The notes: generated from the sequence alone by a model not told the origin. A stretch of 60,587 bases of DNA from an uncultured Bacilli bacterium (GCA_944358705.1 CALVRR010000008.1:1-60587); one strand, 5' to 3'. Counted from the stretch's first letter, positions 17,102 to 27,100 are shown. Numbers and translations are program-made.

Positions 17102-18823
17102 ATGTATCAAGCGTTATATAGAAAATATAGACCTCAAACTTTTGATGATGTTGTTGGTCAGAATTCTATTGTTCAGGTGTTGAAAAATTCTGTAGTTCAA
17201 CATAAGTTTTGTCATGCTTATATGTTCTTTGGTTCGCGAGGTACTGGGAAAACTTCTTTGTCTAAAATTTTTGCTAGAGCGGTTAATTGTTTAGAATCTG
17301 TCGATGGTAATCCTTGTGGAAAATGTAAAAATTGCATTGTATCTAGTGAAAAAGAATGTGTTGATATTTTAGAAATTGATGCTGCTTCTAATAATGGTGT
17401 TGATGAAATTAGAGAATTGCGTAATAAGATTAATCTTGTTCCAGCAGAATTGAAGTATAAAGTATATATTATTGATGAAGTTCATATGTTATCTATTGGT
17501 GCGTTTAATGCTTTATTGAAAACCTTAGAAGAACCTCCAGAACATGCTATTTTTATTTTAGCTACTACAGATCCTCAAAAAGTTCCTGAAACAATTGTTT
17601 CTCGGTGTCAATGCTTTTCTTTTCAACGTATTTCTACTGATATGTTGGTTAAACGATTACAGTATGTTTGTGAAAAGGAAAATATTAAGATTGAACAACC
17701 AGTTTTAGAGGAAATTGCTAAATCTGCAGATGGTGGAATGCGAGATTCTTTAGGTATGTTAGATAAATTAAGTTCTTATACTGATGATCTTATAACGATG
17801 GAAATTTATACTGAGTTAAATGGTTTGATTACTAAAAGAGATTTAAATGAATTCTTTGATATTGTTTTTACTGGTGATTTTAAAAATGTTTTGGAAAAAG
17901 TTAAATATTTTAATGATTGTGGTAAAAATTTAGTGCAAATTATTTCTCAATTTATGTATTATTTGCGTGATATGCTTGTGGATTATTATATTAATTCTGT
18001 TGAAATAAAATACGATATTTCTCTTGTGGAAAAATTAGTTACAATAATTAACGAAAAAATGTTCGATGTTAAAAAAAGTAGTAATCCTAAAATATATATA
18101 GAGGTTTTATTGTTGAATTTTATGTCTGAAGTTAATAAAAATGAATCTTCTATTGTTCAAAATAAGACTGTGGATGAAAGAAAAAATTTATCTGATAATT
18201 TCGTTATGGATAATAAGAAAACTTTCACAAAAGATGTGGAAAAAGTCGATAATATTGTTAGTGTGGAAGAAAATATTACTGAAAAAGTGGATAATCATAT
18301 TGATCAGAACCCGTCAGGTACTTTAGATAATTCTGATATATTTATACCGAGTATTATAAATTTAGATGAAATTTTAAGTGTTCGAATTAATAATGCCTTT
18401 GCTTTAGCTAATAAGCAAATATTAAACGAAGAAGTAGAAAATCTGAATAAATTAAATGATTATACTTTTGATCAACAAATAGGTTATTTAGTGTGTGAGA
18501 TATTAAATTCCAAATTTAGAGTTGCTAGTGAGGATATTGTTGTTATTAGTTATGAATATGATTCTATTGTTCAACAAAATTTAGAACATTTAGAGCAAAT
18601 GGAAGAAGTTTATTATAAAATAACTAATTCTTCAAAGAAATTTGCTATTATTACAGATGAAAAATGGAATGAGCTAAAGTCTGATTATATTTATCATATA
18701 AAAAATGGTGAACATTATGAAATTTTACCGGAACCAGAGAAACAGTTTAAAAAAGAAGAAAGTAATGATATAATTACTAATGATGTTGCCTCTTTATTTG
18801 GCGATATCGTAGAAATTGATTAA
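17102..18823 (+). CDS. dnaX: DNA polymerase III subunit gamma/tau
   Basis: A 573-aa clamp-loader ATPase. Walker A GSRGTGKT is at 44-51, zinc cysteines at 63, 72, 75 and 78, and DEVHML follows. The collar domain lies at about 240-345, with a polar tau-like tail to 573. Start at ATG 17102 behind TGGAGGTG. A run of seven A at 18071-18077 (codons 324-326) would put -1 slippage onto AAG TAG, giving a 326-residue product; that would clip the collar, so a functional gamma form is doubtful. It heads an operon with ybaB and recR. Confidence 0.95.
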   Translation: MYQALYRKYRPQTFDDVVGQNSIVQVLKNSVVQHKFCHAYMFFGSRGTGKTSLSKIFARAVNCLESVDGNPCGKCKNCIVSSEKECVDILEIDAASNNGVDEIRELRNKINLVPAELKYKVYIIDEVHMLSIGAFNALLKTLEEPPEHAIFILATTDPQKVPETIVSRCQCFSFQRISTDMLVKRLQYVCEKENIKIEQPVLEEIAKSADGGMRDSLGMLDKLSSYTDDLITMEIYTELNGLITKRDLNEFFDIVFTGDFKNVLEKVKYFNDCGKNLVQIISQFMYYLRDMLVDYYINSVEIKYDISLVEKLVTIINEKMFDVKKSSNPKIYIEVLLLNFMSEVNKNESSIVQNKTVDERKNLSDNFVMDNKKTFTKDVEKVDNIVSVEENITEKVDNHIDQNPSGTLDNSDIFIPSIINLDEILSVRINNAFALANKQILNEEVENLNKLNDYTFDQQIGYLVCEILNSKFRVASEDIVVISYEYDSIVQQNLEHLEQMEEVYYKITNSSKKFAIITDEKWNELKSDYIYHIKNGEHYEILPEPEKQFKKEESNDIITNDVASLFGDIVEID

Positions 18824-18836
18824 AAGGAGAATATAT

Positions 18837-19133
18837 ATGAATATACAAGCAATGATGAAACAAGCACAAAAGTTACAGAAAGATATGATGAAAGTAAAAG
18901 AGGAAATTGACTCTACAGAATTTGTTGGAGAAAGTTCTCTAGTTAAAGTTACTATAAAAGGTACTAAAGAAGTTGTTAAAGTTGAAATTGATAAATCAAA
19001 TTCTTTAGATGCTGATGATTTAGAAATGTTAGAAGACATGATTATGGTTGCACTAAATGAGGCAAATAAAAAAGTGGATGAAATGACTGAAAATAAAATG
19101 GGAAAATTTGGTAATATTCCAGGAATGTTTTAA
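18837..19133 (+). CDS. ebfC: YbaB/EbfC nucleoid-associated protein
   Basis: A 98-aa dimeric DNA-binding protein of the YbaB/EbfC family, with the start MNIQAMMKQAQKLQKDMMK and the central strand block KVTIKGTKEVVKVEID. Family members bind DNA with low specificity; their role is not settled. It lies between dnaX and recR, the standard order. Start at ATG 18837 behind AAAGGAGAA; the longer in-frame reading overlaps dnaX and is rejected. Confidence 0.93.
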   Translation: MNIQAMMKQAQKLQKDMMKVKEEIDSTEFVGESSLVKVTIKGTKEVVKVEIDKSNSLDADDLEMLEDMIMVALNEANKKVDEMTENKMGKFGNIPGMF

Positions 19134-19141
19134 TTGTTTTT

Positions 19142-19738
19142 ATGTATCCAGAAAGTATTAAAAATTTAATTGAATCTTTTAAGTTTTTACCTGGAATTGG
19201 TGAGAAAACAGCAGAGCGTTTGGCTTTTTCTGTTTTGGATTTAGAAGATGAACAAGTTGCCCTTTTTTCTGATAGTTTATTGTCAGTAAAAGAAAAAATT
19301 CATCCTTGTCCCATTTGTAATACGTTTACTGATACAGATCATTGTTTTATTTGTTCTGATACAGTACGTGATAAAACGGTTTTATGTGTTGTTGAAGATA
19401 CTAAAAATGTTTTTTTATTTGAAAAATTAGGAATGTATCATGGAATGTATCATGTGCTTGATGGATTGATTTCTCCACTTGATGGTATTAATCCTGAAGA
19501 TATTGGTTTGGATAAACTTATTGATCGTATTAAAATGGAAAATTTTAAAGAAGTAATTTTTGCTTTTCGTCCTAGTATTGAAGGGGAAACTACATCTCTT
19601 TATATTAAACGTGTATTAGAAGGAATGGGAGTCAAAGTTACTCGTCTTGCTAGTGGTGTTCCTATGGGAGCAGATATGGAATATGTTGATAGTTTAACAT
19701 TAGAAAGAGCTTTGAATGACAGAAAAGAAATAGAATAA
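19142..19738 (+). CDS. recR: Recombination mediator RecR
   Basis: A 198-aa protein that forms the RecOR clamp loading RecA at gaps. A helix-hairpin-helix lies at the N-terminus (FLPGIGEKTAERLAF), followed by a Cys4 zinc finger (CPICNTFTDTDHCFIC) and a TOPRIM domain (VVEDTKNVFLFEK; FRPSIEGETTSLYI). Length is normal. It lies 8 bp after ybaB; the ribosome site is weak, suggesting coupling with the upstream gene. Confidence 0.95.
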   Translation: MYPESIKNLIESFKFLPGIGEKTAERLAFSVLDLEDEQVALFSDSLLSVKEKIHPCPICNTFTDTDHCFICSDTVRDKTVLCVVEDTKNVFLFEKLGMYHGMYHVLDGLISPLDGINPEDIGLDKLIDRIKMENFKEVIFAFRPSIEGETTSLYIKRVLEGMGVKVTRLASGVPMGADMEYVDSLTLERALNDRKEIE

Positions 19739-19780
19739 AACTTGTTTTCTTTCATATTTTTTATCAAGGAGATAAATAAT

Positions 19781-19966
19781 ATGAAAAAACTATTTGATAT
19801 AATTAAAAGAGTAATTATCAGTGGATTTCTTTTATATGGTTATAATTTAATTGCTGTTAATTTTAATATGATTTTACCAATTAATTTTATAACTTTACTT
19901 TCTATTACTTTCTTGGGTGCTCCAGCTTTGTTGGCCTTGGTATTATTTAAAATATTAATTTTATAA
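19781..19966 (+). CDS. BofA-like pro-sigma-K processing inhibitor family protein
   Basis: A 61-aa protein with two hydrophobic segments. The C-terminal part, with LPINFITLLSITFLGAPALL, follows the BofA pattern (PINxxT...LGxPGxxAL) and the position after recR is where B. subtilis has bofA. BofA holds the SpoIVFB protease inactive in the forespore membrane until engulfment. This copy is shorter than B. subtilis BofA (87 aa), lacking the first helix. Start at ATG 19781 behind AAGGAGAT. The family call rests on the C-terminal motif and synteny. Confidence 0.65.
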   Translation: MKKLFDIIKRVIISGFLLYGYNLIAVNFNMILPINFITLLSITFLGAPALLALVLFKILIL

Positions 19967-19977
19967 GTGGTGATAAT

Positions 19978-20823
19978 ATGAATGAATTAACTTATGTGCA
20001 GAAACGATTTATTAATTATATTGAAACAATTATGTGCTCTAATAAGTTATCTCATGCATATTTAATTGAAATTGGGGATTCTTCGTTGGAGTTTCCTCTT
20101 ATTTTATTATTTATAAAGATGATTTTATGTCCTAAATCTATTTGCAAAGTAGATAAATTAAATTGCGATTCTTGTAATATATGTAAATTGATTGATAGTG
20201 ATAATTTTCCTGATTTAAAAATAATTGAATCAGAAGGTGCACAGATTAAAAAAAATCAATTATTGTCTTTGAAAGATGAATATCAAAATAAGTCTTTGAT
20301 TGGAAAAAGAAGAGTTTATATAATTAAAGATGCAGAAAAATTGAATCCCTCTTCTGCTAATACTATTTTAAAGTTTTTAGAAGAACCAGAGAATGATATT
20401 ATTGCAATATTACTTACTAATAATCGTTATCATGTTTTAGATACTATTTTATCTAGATGTCAGATATTATCTCTTAATGATGATTCTGATATAGATGATA
20501 TTGATGATCAATTAATTCAATTTATCAAATATTTAATTTCTAGAAATGATTTGTTTTTATATTATAAAAAAATTTATGAAGATATGATACCGGATAAAGA
20601 TAAAGCTAAACAAATGTTTGATATGGTGGAAAAGGTATTTATTCATTATTTGTCTTCTTCTGAAGAAAAAAATAATAAATTTTCTTTTTTGAGTGATGTT
20701 AGGAAAGATAGGATTTTATCTTATATTACAATTATCGAGGAAGAATTGCCTAAATTGATGTATAATATAAATTATAAATTGTGGCTTGATGCTATTTATT
20801 CTCGGTTTGTGGAGGTGAAATAG
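19978..20823 (+). CDS. holB: DNA polymerase III delta-prime subunit
   Basis: A 281-aa clamp-loader subunit. The AAA+ fold has no functional Walker A. The Cys cluster CKVDKLNCDSCNICK is the zinc module, and VYIIKDAEKLNPSSANTILK with FLEEPENDIIAILLT matches the delta-prime core. It completes the clamp loader with DnaX. AAGTGGTGAT precedes the ATG. It is followed directly by ricT (stop TAG then ATG), the same order as in B. subtilis. Confidence 0.92.
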   Translation: MNELTYVQKRFINYIETIMCSNKLSHAYLIEIGDSSLEFPLILLFIKMILCPKSICKVDKLNCDSCNICKLIDSDNFPDLKIIESEGAQIKKNQLLSLKDEYQNKSLIGKRRVYIIKDAEKLNPSSANTILKFLEEPENDIIAILLTNNRYHVLDTILSRCQILSLNDDSDIDDIDDQLIQFIKYLISRNDLFLYYKKIYEDMIPDKDKAKQMFDMVEKVFIHYLSSSEEKNNKFSFLSDVRKDRILSYITIIEEELPKLMYNINYKLWLDAIYSRFVEVK

Positions 20824-21627
20824 ATGCATAGTGTTGTCAAGGTAATGTTTCCAGTTACAAAAGTGTTTTCTTATTTTGATTCTAATGATTTTGATTTGGT
20901 TGTTGATGATATTGTGATTGTAGAAACAGAATTTGGGATGGATTTTGGTATTGTGAAAAAATCTCCTTATGTAGAAGAATCTGATAATTTGCCTGAGTCT
21001 TTTGGAAAAATAATTCGAAAAGCTTCTGAGGATGATAAGAAACAATTATTAGAAAATCAAGAAAAAGCGGAAAAAGCTTTAGAAATTGCTAAGAAATATA
21101 GTAAAGAGTTAGAGTTAAATATGAGTTTTGTTGATTGTTGTTATACTTTTGATAGAAATCAATTGATTTTTTCTTTTGTTGCTGATAACAGGGTGGATTT
21201 CAGAGAATTAGCAAAAAAATTAGCACAAAAGTATAAAACTAGAATTGAACTTCGACAAATTGGTGTTCGTGATAAAGCTAAAAAAGTTGGGGGACTTGGT
21301 CCTTGTGGTTTGTTTTTATGTTGTCATACTTTTTTGACAGATTTTAATAGTGTTTCTATTAATATGGCAAAAAATCAATTTCTAGCGTTAAACCCTTCTA
21401 AAATTAATGGTATTTGTGGAAGGCTTCTTTGTTGTTTAGGTTATGAAAATGATCTTTATACTGAGTTGAAAAAAGGGTATCCTAAAATTGGATCTATGAT
21501 AGAAACAGTTAATGGAGTTGGTAAAGTGTCTTCTATTGATGTATTTAAAGGAACTTTTCAAGTTGATTTAAAAGATAGGGGACTTATTGAGTTGAAAAAG
21601 GAAGATTATCATGGAAGTTCTGAATGA
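20824..21627 (+). CDS. ricT: PSP1-domain protein RicT (YaaT)
   Basis: A 267-aa PSP1-family protein. The conserved cysteine-rich stretch GLGPCGLFLCCHTF, followed by GICGRLLCCLGYE, supplies iron-sulfur ligands known in RicT. With RicA and RicF it forms the Y-complex, which stimulates RNase Y mRNA processing and the Spo0A phosphorelay in B. subtilis. It lies between holB and trmN6 as in B. subtilis. RicA and RicF are not in this window. Confidence 0.9.
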   Translation: MHSVVKVMFPVTKVFSYFDSNDFDLVVDDIVIVETEFGMDFGIVKKSPYVEESDNLPESFGKIIRKASEDDKKQLLENQEKAEKALEIAKKYSKELELNMSFVDCCYTFDRNQLIFSFVADNRVDFRELAKKLAQKYKTRIELRQIGVRDKAKKVGGLGPCGLFLCCHTFLTDFNSVSINMAKNQFLALNPSKINGICGRLLCCLGYENDLYTELKKGYPKIGSMIETVNGVGKVSSIDVFKGTFQVDLKDRGLIELKKEDYHGSSE

Positions 21628-22354
21628 TATCTTGGGTTATCCGAATCGAAAAATTTATCAAAATACTGATTATTTTTCATTTTCATTGGATAGTGTTATG
21701 CTTGCTAATTTTGTAACTGTTCGATTACGTGATAAAGAAATATTGGATTTAGGTACTGGTAATGGTGTGATTCCTTTAATTTTATCTCTTCGTACTAAGA
21801 AGAAAATTACGGGTGTTGAAATACAACCAAAACTTTTTCAATTAGCTTCTAAATCTGTTTTATACAATCATTTAGAAAAACAAATATCTATTGTTTGTTC
21901 TGATATGAAGGATTATGTTTCTAGTAAAACGATAGAAAAATTTGATGTAATTACTTGTAATCCTCCTTATTTTAAAGTTAATGATAAGAATTATTTTAAT
22001 GAGAATATGGAAAAAACTATTGCTAGACATGAAGTGAAGATATCTTTAGACGAAGTGGTGATGGTTGCTAGTAAATTACTCAAGAATAATGGTATTTTTG
22101 CTATGGTACATCGAACAGAGCGTTTATTAGAGATTTTTGATTTATTTCGAAAATATCATATTGAACCTAAGCGTGTTCGTTTTGTTTATGAATATGCTCA
22201 TAAAGGTTCTACTTTAGTTTTAATTGAAGGAGTAAAACATGGAAAATTAGGATTAAAGGTAGAAGCACCATTTATTATGAAAATGGATGATGGTAAGTAC
22301 TCTTCGGAGTATGAAAGATTTTTAGTAGAGGTGAGGTCTAGTGAGTCAGAATAG
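21611..22354 (+). CDS. trmN6: tRNA1(Val) adenine-37 N6-methyltransferase-like (YabB)
   Basis: A 247-aa SAM-dependent methyltransferase. The SAM-binding motif DLGTGNGVIPL is near residue 47 and the N6-adenine motif NPPY near 117, both typical of TrmN6/YabB. The start overlaps ricT by 17 bp with AAGGAAG upstream, and its end overlaps rsmI, so the three genes are translationally linked. Substrate assignment follows the family; it was not derived from the sequence. Confidence 0.85.
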   Translation: MEVLNDILGYPNRKIYQNTDYFSFSLDSVMLANFVTVRLRDKEILDLGTGNGVIPLILSLRTKKKITGVEIQPKLFQLASKSVLYNHLEKQISIVCSDMKDYVSSKTIEKFDVITCNPPYFKVNDKNYFNENMEKTIARHEVKISLDEVVMVASKLLKNNGIFAMVHRTERLLEIFDLFRKYHIEPKRVRFVYEYAHKGSTLVLIEGVKHGKLGLKVEAPFIMKMDDGKYSSEYERFLVEVRSSESE

Positions 22355-23183
22355 TTACGATGGTAGTGCAAGTTTATATTTAATTCCTACTCCTATTGGT
22401 AATCTAGAAGATATTACTGTGAGGGCATTAAAAACTTTGGAAATGGTCGATTTTATTTTATGTGAAGATACTAGGGAAAGTAGTAAGTTACTTAATTATT
22501 TCCATATTAAGAAAAAACTTGTTAGTTGTCATGAATATAATGAAGATAAGATTAAGGAATATGTAATTTCTGAATTAAAAAATGGTAAAAATATTGGGTT
22601 AATTACTGATCAAGGATCTCCTGTTGTCAGTGATCCAGGATTTATTGTTTCTAAGGCAGTTATAGATAATCATTTCAATGTTATTGCTCTTCCTGGAGCA
22701 ACAGCTTTTGTTCCTGCTTTAACTTCTTCTGGTTTATCTCCTTCACCATTTTTATTTTATGGTTTTTTACAGACTAAAGAATCTAAAATTAAAAAGGAAC
22801 TTATCAGTTTAAGTAAGTTACCTTATACATTAATTTTTTATGAAGCCCCTCATCGTATAGAAAAAACATTAGTGTATATGTTAGAGGTTTTTGGTAATCG
22901 TAATATTAGTATTCATCGAGAAATTTCAAAGTTGCATGAAGAGATTTGTCGTGGTACAATACAGGAGCTTATTCCAATTGTTCCTGAATTAAAGGGAGAA
23001 TTTGTTGTGGTTGTTGATGGTAATCATGAAGATATAGATTATTCTAGTATGTCTATTTTAGAACATATTAATCTTTATTTAGATGATGGTATGAGTGAAA
23101 AAGAGGCTATCAAAACTGTTGCGAAAGAAAGAGGCGTTGCGAAATCTATTATTTATAAGGAATATCATGAGAATAAGAAATAA
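22341..23183 (+). CDS. rsmI: 16S rRNA cytidine-1402 2'-O-methyltransferase
   Basis: A 280-aa tetrapyrrole-methylase-fold enzyme acting at C1402 in the decoding centre. Motifs are LIPTPIGNLEDIT near the start, CEDTRESSKLL, and the SAM-site region ITDQGSPVVSDPG. Start is GTG 22341 with GAGGTGAGG upstream, overlapping trmN6 by 14 bp. A Noc-type palindrome lies immediately after the stop. Confidence 0.93.
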   Translation: MSQNSYDGSASLYLIPTPIGNLEDITVRALKTLEMVDFILCEDTRESSKLLNYFHIKKKLVSCHEYNEDKIKEYVISELKNGKNIGLITDQGSPVVSDPGFIVSKAVIDNHFNVIALPGATAFVPALTSSGLSPSPFLFYGFLQTKESKIKKELISLSKLPYTLIFYEAPHRIEKTLVYMLEVFGNRNISIHREISKLHEEICRGTIQELIPIVPELKGEFVVVVDGNHEDIDYSSMSILEHINLYLDDGMSEKEAIKTVAKERGVAKSIIYKEYHENKK

Positions 23184-23203
23184 ATTATTTCCCGGGAAAT
23201 AAT
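23184..23203. promoter_or_regulatory. Noc-type binding site (NBS) 2
   Basis: ATTATTTCCCGGGAAATAAT is identical to the site at 16091-16110. The palindrome here extends to 24 bp with flanking AA/TT. It occupies the whole rsmI-pth gap. Confidence 0.78.
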
Positions 23204-23222
23204 TTTAATTAGAGGTGATGTT

Positions 23223-23792
23223 ATGAAAATTATTGTAGGTTTAGGAAATCCTGGTAAAGAATACGAGGGTACTAGACATAATGTTGGTTTTTCTTTTTTG
23301 GATTATTATTTGAATGATAAAAATATTTCTGTAACTTGGAAAAATAAGTTTCAAGGTCTTTATTGTGAGATTAATCTAAATGGAGAAAAAGTTATATTTT
23401 TGAAACCTCAATCTTATATGAATTTATCCGGTACTGTTGTTTCACAGTTTATTAATTTTTTTAAGATTGATACTTCTGATTTGTTAGTTATTTCTGACGA
23501 TTTAGATTTGAACGTTGGTAATTTTAAATTGAGGGATAAAGGTTCTTGTGGTGGACATAATGGATTACGTAATATTGAGGCATGTATTCATACTCAACAA
23601 TATAAGCGTTTAAAAATAGGAATTTCTAATGATAAGTCGCGTGAAACTAAAGATTATGTTTTGGGTAGATTTTCTAAAGAAGAAGAGAAGCAATTGCAAG
23701 AGTTGTTTAGTTCTTTAGTTGATGTAGTTGATGACTATTTTCAATTGGATTTCTTATCTTTAATGAATCGCTATAATCGTAAAAATAGGTGA
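23223..23792 (+). CDS. pth: Peptidyl-tRNA hydrolase
   Basis: A 189-aa enzyme that releases tRNA from drop-off peptidyl-tRNA. Catalytic His20 lies in GTRHNVGF, and GLGNPGKEYEGT, FLKPQSYMNLSG, DDLDL and GGHNGLRNIE are the hallmark blocks. AGAGGTGAT precedes the ATG. It is followed 4 bp later by mfd, as in B. subtilis, though without fin between them. Confidence 0.96.
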   Translation: MKIIVGLGNPGKEYEGTRHNVGFSFLDYYLNDKNISVTWKNKFQGLYCEINLNGEKVIFLKPQSYMNLSGTVVSQFINFFKIDTSDLLVISDDLDLNVGNFKLRDKGSCGGHNGLRNIEACIHTQQYKRLKIGISNDKSRETKDYVLGRFSKEEEKQLQELFSSLVDVVDDYFQLDFLSLMNRYNRKNR

Positions 23793-23796
23793 TTTT

Positions 23797-26700
23797 ATGA
23801 ATGTTTTTGAACAAATTGGAACTATAGAATTAAAAAAGAACATGGGTATTACTGGTGTTACCGATGAGTTTTTTTGTGTCTTATTATATTCTACTTTGCA
23901 AAGAGAAAAGAAAAATATTTTAGTTGTTGTTAATTCTTTATATGAAGCAAACCAATTGTATTCTTCTTTATCTAATTATACAGATAATGTTAGTTTGTTT
24001 CCTATGGATGATTTTTTAACCAGTGAAGCTTTAGCTATCAGCCCTGAACTTCGTTATAATCGTTTAGAAACTATTAATAAGGTTTTAGAGCAGCCTAATA
24101 TTGTTATTACTAATTTGATGGGATATTTAAGATTTTTACCAACGAAAAAAAACTATCAACAGACATTTTTAAATTTGAAGGTTGGAAATACTATTAATCC
24201 ACAGAAATTGGTGGAAAAGTTAGTTCAATCTGGTTATACTCGAGATACTATTGTTAATAAAACAGGAGAGTTTGCAATTCGCGGTTTTATTATTGATGTT
24301 TTTCCTGTGGAAAGTGATACTGCAGTTCGTATTGAGTTTTTTGATGATGAAATAGAATCTATTCGTTATTTTGATTGTGATACTCAGAAATCTTTATCTA
24401 GTATTTCTTCTATTTTAATCCGTCCTTGTTCTGAGTTTTTAACAACGAAAACAGTAGAGGAAGATTCTTCTAAGCAAAAGTTTTTACCTTTTTATGAGGA
24501 AGTTTCATCAATCTTGGATTATTTGGGAGATTCTATTACTTTTTTCAAGGATTATGAACAGTTAAAAGTTAGTTTTTCTCAAATTATGGAAGAGGTTTTA
24601 ACTTATCATAGTACGAAAGATACCGATTTTCATGGGAAATATATGTTTGATTTTTTAGATATTCATCCATCTTTTCCTATTTATTATATGAATATTGACC
24701 ATTATCTTTCTAATAATGTTGTAGATTTAGGTGTTCATACCATTAATAACTTTAATGAAAATGCTGATTCAATTAATCAGTTTATTCGTCAGTCTATTAG
24801 TGATGGGAAGACAGTTGTATTATGCTTAAAAAAATATCAAATTTTTAGTGTTATGAAATTTCTTAATATGAAAGTAGTAGAGGTGGATTTTGATCATATT
24901 ATTCTTAATGAAGTGAATTTAGTTCCTACTCCTTTGAAAGCAGGTTTTATTTATCAAAACTATGTATTTTTGACAGCCAATGAATTGTTCTTGGTAAAGG
25001 AAAAGCAAAAGAAATATCGTACTAAATTTAAATATTCTTCTAGTATTTCCGATATTAATAAATTGTCGATTGGTGATTATGTTGTTCATAATATTCATGG
25101 TATAGGTGTTTATCATGGTATTAAAACTCTTAGTTTATCAGGGGTTCAAAAAGATTATGTAGAAGTTTTGTATCAGGGAGAAGATAAATTATATATTCCT
25201 GTTGAAAAAATTGATTTACTTAGTAAATATACTGGTAAAGAGGGATATGCTCCTAAAGTAAATAAACTTGGTGGTAGTGAATGGGAGAAGACGAAAAATA
25301 GAGTTAAAAAGAAAGTTCAGGATATGGCGGATGATTTATTACAACTATATGCCGAACGTGAAACACGACAAGGATTTGCTTTTTCTCCTGATTGTGATAT
25401 GTTGTTAGATTTTGAAGCAGAATTCCCTTATGAACTTACTCCAGATCAAAAAAGGGCTATTGCACAAATTAAAGAAGATATGGAAAAACCTACTCCAATG
25501 GATCGTTTGTTATGTGGGGATGTTGGTTTTGGAAAAACAGAAGTTGCTTTTGTTGCAGCTTTTAAAGCTATTTTAGATTCTAAGCAAGTACTTTTCCTAT
25601 GTCCTACTACGATTCTTTCAAATCAGCATTATGAAAATGCTTTGGAACGTTTTAAAGACTTTCCTGTATCGATTGGTCTTTTAAATCGATTTACTTCTCC
25701 TAAAGAGGCAAGACGTATTGTTGAGGGACTTTCCAATGGTACGATTGATTTGGTATTTGGTACTCATCGTTTATTAAGTGATGATATTAAACCTAAGAAT
25801 TTAGGACTTTTAGTTATTGATGAAGAACAAAGATTTGGTGTTACTCATAAGGAAAAGATAAAAAAATATAAGACGAATGTAGATGTTTTAACGTTATCTG
25901 CTACTCCAATTCCTAGAACATTACAAATGTCCTTGGTTGGTATTCGAAGTTTATCTTTAATAGAAACTCCTCCTGTAAATCGTTATCCAGTACAAACGTA
26001 TGTAATTGAAGAGAATAATCAAATTTTGAGGGATGCTATTTATAAAGAATTATCTCGTGATGGGCAAGTGTTTATTCTTTATAATAAAGTAGAGTCTATT
26101 GAAGAGGAAAAATATCGTATACAAAATTTAGTTCCTGATGCAAAAATTATAACTGCTCATGGACAGATGAACAAAAATGATTTGGAAAATAGAATTTTAG
26201 ATTTTATTAATCATGAATATGATATTTTAGTTTGTACAACGATTATTGAAACTGGTATTGATATTCCTAATGTTAATACATTGATTATTATGGATGCCGA
26301 TAAGTTTGGTCTTAGTCAGTTATATCAGATTCGTGGCCGTGTAGGGCGTAGTGATAAGTTTGCATATGCTTATTTGATGTATCATCCAGCTAAGGTATTA
26401 ACAGAGGCTGCGGTAAAAAGACTTAATGTTATTAAGGAATTTACTGCCCTTGGTAGTGGATTTAGTATTGCTACTCGTGATTTGTCTATTCGTGGGGCTG
26501 GGGATATTCTTGGTAGTGAACAGGCAGGCTTTATTGATTCTGTTGGAATTGATTTGTATTTAAGACTTTTAAATGAAGAAGTAGCTCGTAAAAAGAATAT
26601 AGAATTACCAATAGAGGAAGAAGATGTTGATAGTAAACCATTGTTAAATGTTAGTACGCATATTGATGATCATTATGTTTCTGAAGATGACTTAAAGATT

Positions 26701-27087
26701 GAAATTCATCGTAAAATCAATGAAATTGATTCCGCAGAAAAATTGGAAGATGTTAAAGCTGAGTTAGAAGATAGATTTGGAAGAGTAACTGATGATATGC
26801 TTATTTATATGTATGAAGAGTGGTTTGAAAAGTTGGCTAAGCGAGTAGGAATTAAACGTGTATCTCAAACTAAGAATTCTATTGAACTGGTCTTCCCAGA
26901 GGAAGTTATCTCTAAATTTAGAGTTGATGAATTGTTTATGGATTCTTATGATATTAGTCCTTCTTTTCGTTTTTTAAGTCGTGGAACTAATTTGGTTATT
27001 GTTTTAGATATTATAAAATTAGATAAACATCCGATTTATTATTTGGTTTCTTTACTTGATTTAATTTCTAGTAAATTTTTATCATAA
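23797..27087 (+). CDS. mfd: Transcription-repair coupling factor Mfd
   Basis: A 1096-aa translocase that removes stalled RNA polymerase and recruits UvrA. In order: a UvrB-like N-terminus, the RNA-polymerase interaction domain (DYVVHNIHGIGVYHGI, about 430-490), then the RecG-like helicase with Walker A GDVGFGKTEV, DEEQRFGVTHK and QIRGRVGRSDK, and the C-terminal D7 TRCF domain. Slightly shorter than B. subtilis Mfd (1177 aa). AGGTGAT precedes the ATG. Confidence 0.96.
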   Translation: MNVFEQIGTIELKKNMGITGVTDEFFCVLLYSTLQREKKNILVVVNSLYEANQLYSSLSNYTDNVSLFPMDDFLTSEALAISPELRYNRLETINKVLEQPNIVITNLMGYLRFLPTKKNYQQTFLNLKVGNTINPQKLVEKLVQSGYTRDTIVNKTGEFAIRGFIIDVFPVESDTAVRIEFFDDEIESIRYFDCDTQKSLSSISSILIRPCSEFLTTKTVEEDSSKQKFLPFYEEVSSILDYLGDSITFFKDYEQLKVSFSQIMEEVLTYHSTKDTDFHGKYMFDFLDIHPSFPIYYMNIDHYLSNNVVDLGVHTINNFNENADSINQFIRQSISDGKTVVLCLKKYQIFSVMKFLNMKVVEVDFDHIILNEVNLVPTPLKAGFIYQNYVFLTANELFLVKEKQKKYRTKFKYSSSISDINKLSIGDYVVHNIHGIGVYHGIKTLSLSGVQKDYVEVLYQGEDKLYIPVEKIDLLSKYTGKEGYAPKVNKLGGSEWEKTKNRVKKKVQDMADDLLQLYAERETRQGFAFSPDCDMLLDFEAEFPYELTPDQKRAIAQIKEDMEKPTPMDRLLCGDVGFGKTEVAFVAAFKAILDSKQVLFLCPTTILSNQHYENALERFKDFPVSIGLLNRFTSPKEARRIVEGLSNGTIDLVFGTHRLLSDDIKPKNLGLLVIDEEQRFGVTHKEKIKKYKTNVDVLTLSATPIPRTLQMSLVGIRSLSLIETPPVNRYPVQTYVIEENNQILRDAIYKELSRDGQVFILYNKVESIEEEKYRIQNLVPDAKIITAHGQMNKNDLENRILDFINHEYDILVCTTIIETGIDIPNVNTLIIMDADKFGLSQLYQIRGRVGRSDKFAYAYLMYHPAKVLTEAAVKRLNVIKEFTALGSGFSIATRDLSIRGAGDILGSEQAGFIDSVGIDLYLRLLNEEVARKKNIELPIEEEDVDSKPLLNVSTHIDDHYVSEDDLKIEIHRKINEIDSAEKLEDVKAELEDRFGRVTDDMLIYMYEEWFEKLAKRVGIKRVSQTKNSIELVFPEEVISKFRVDELFMDSYDISPSFRFLSRGTNLVIVLDIIKLDKHPIYYLVSLLDLISSKFLS

Positions 27088-27100
27088 TCTTGACGTAAGG

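Noticed and set aside
18071..18077. A7 slippery run in dnaX giving AAG TAG in the -1 frame
   Set aside because: Resembles the E. coli gamma frameshift, but the product would end inside the collar domain, no hairpin is evident downstream, and A runs are common here. Not reported as programmed.
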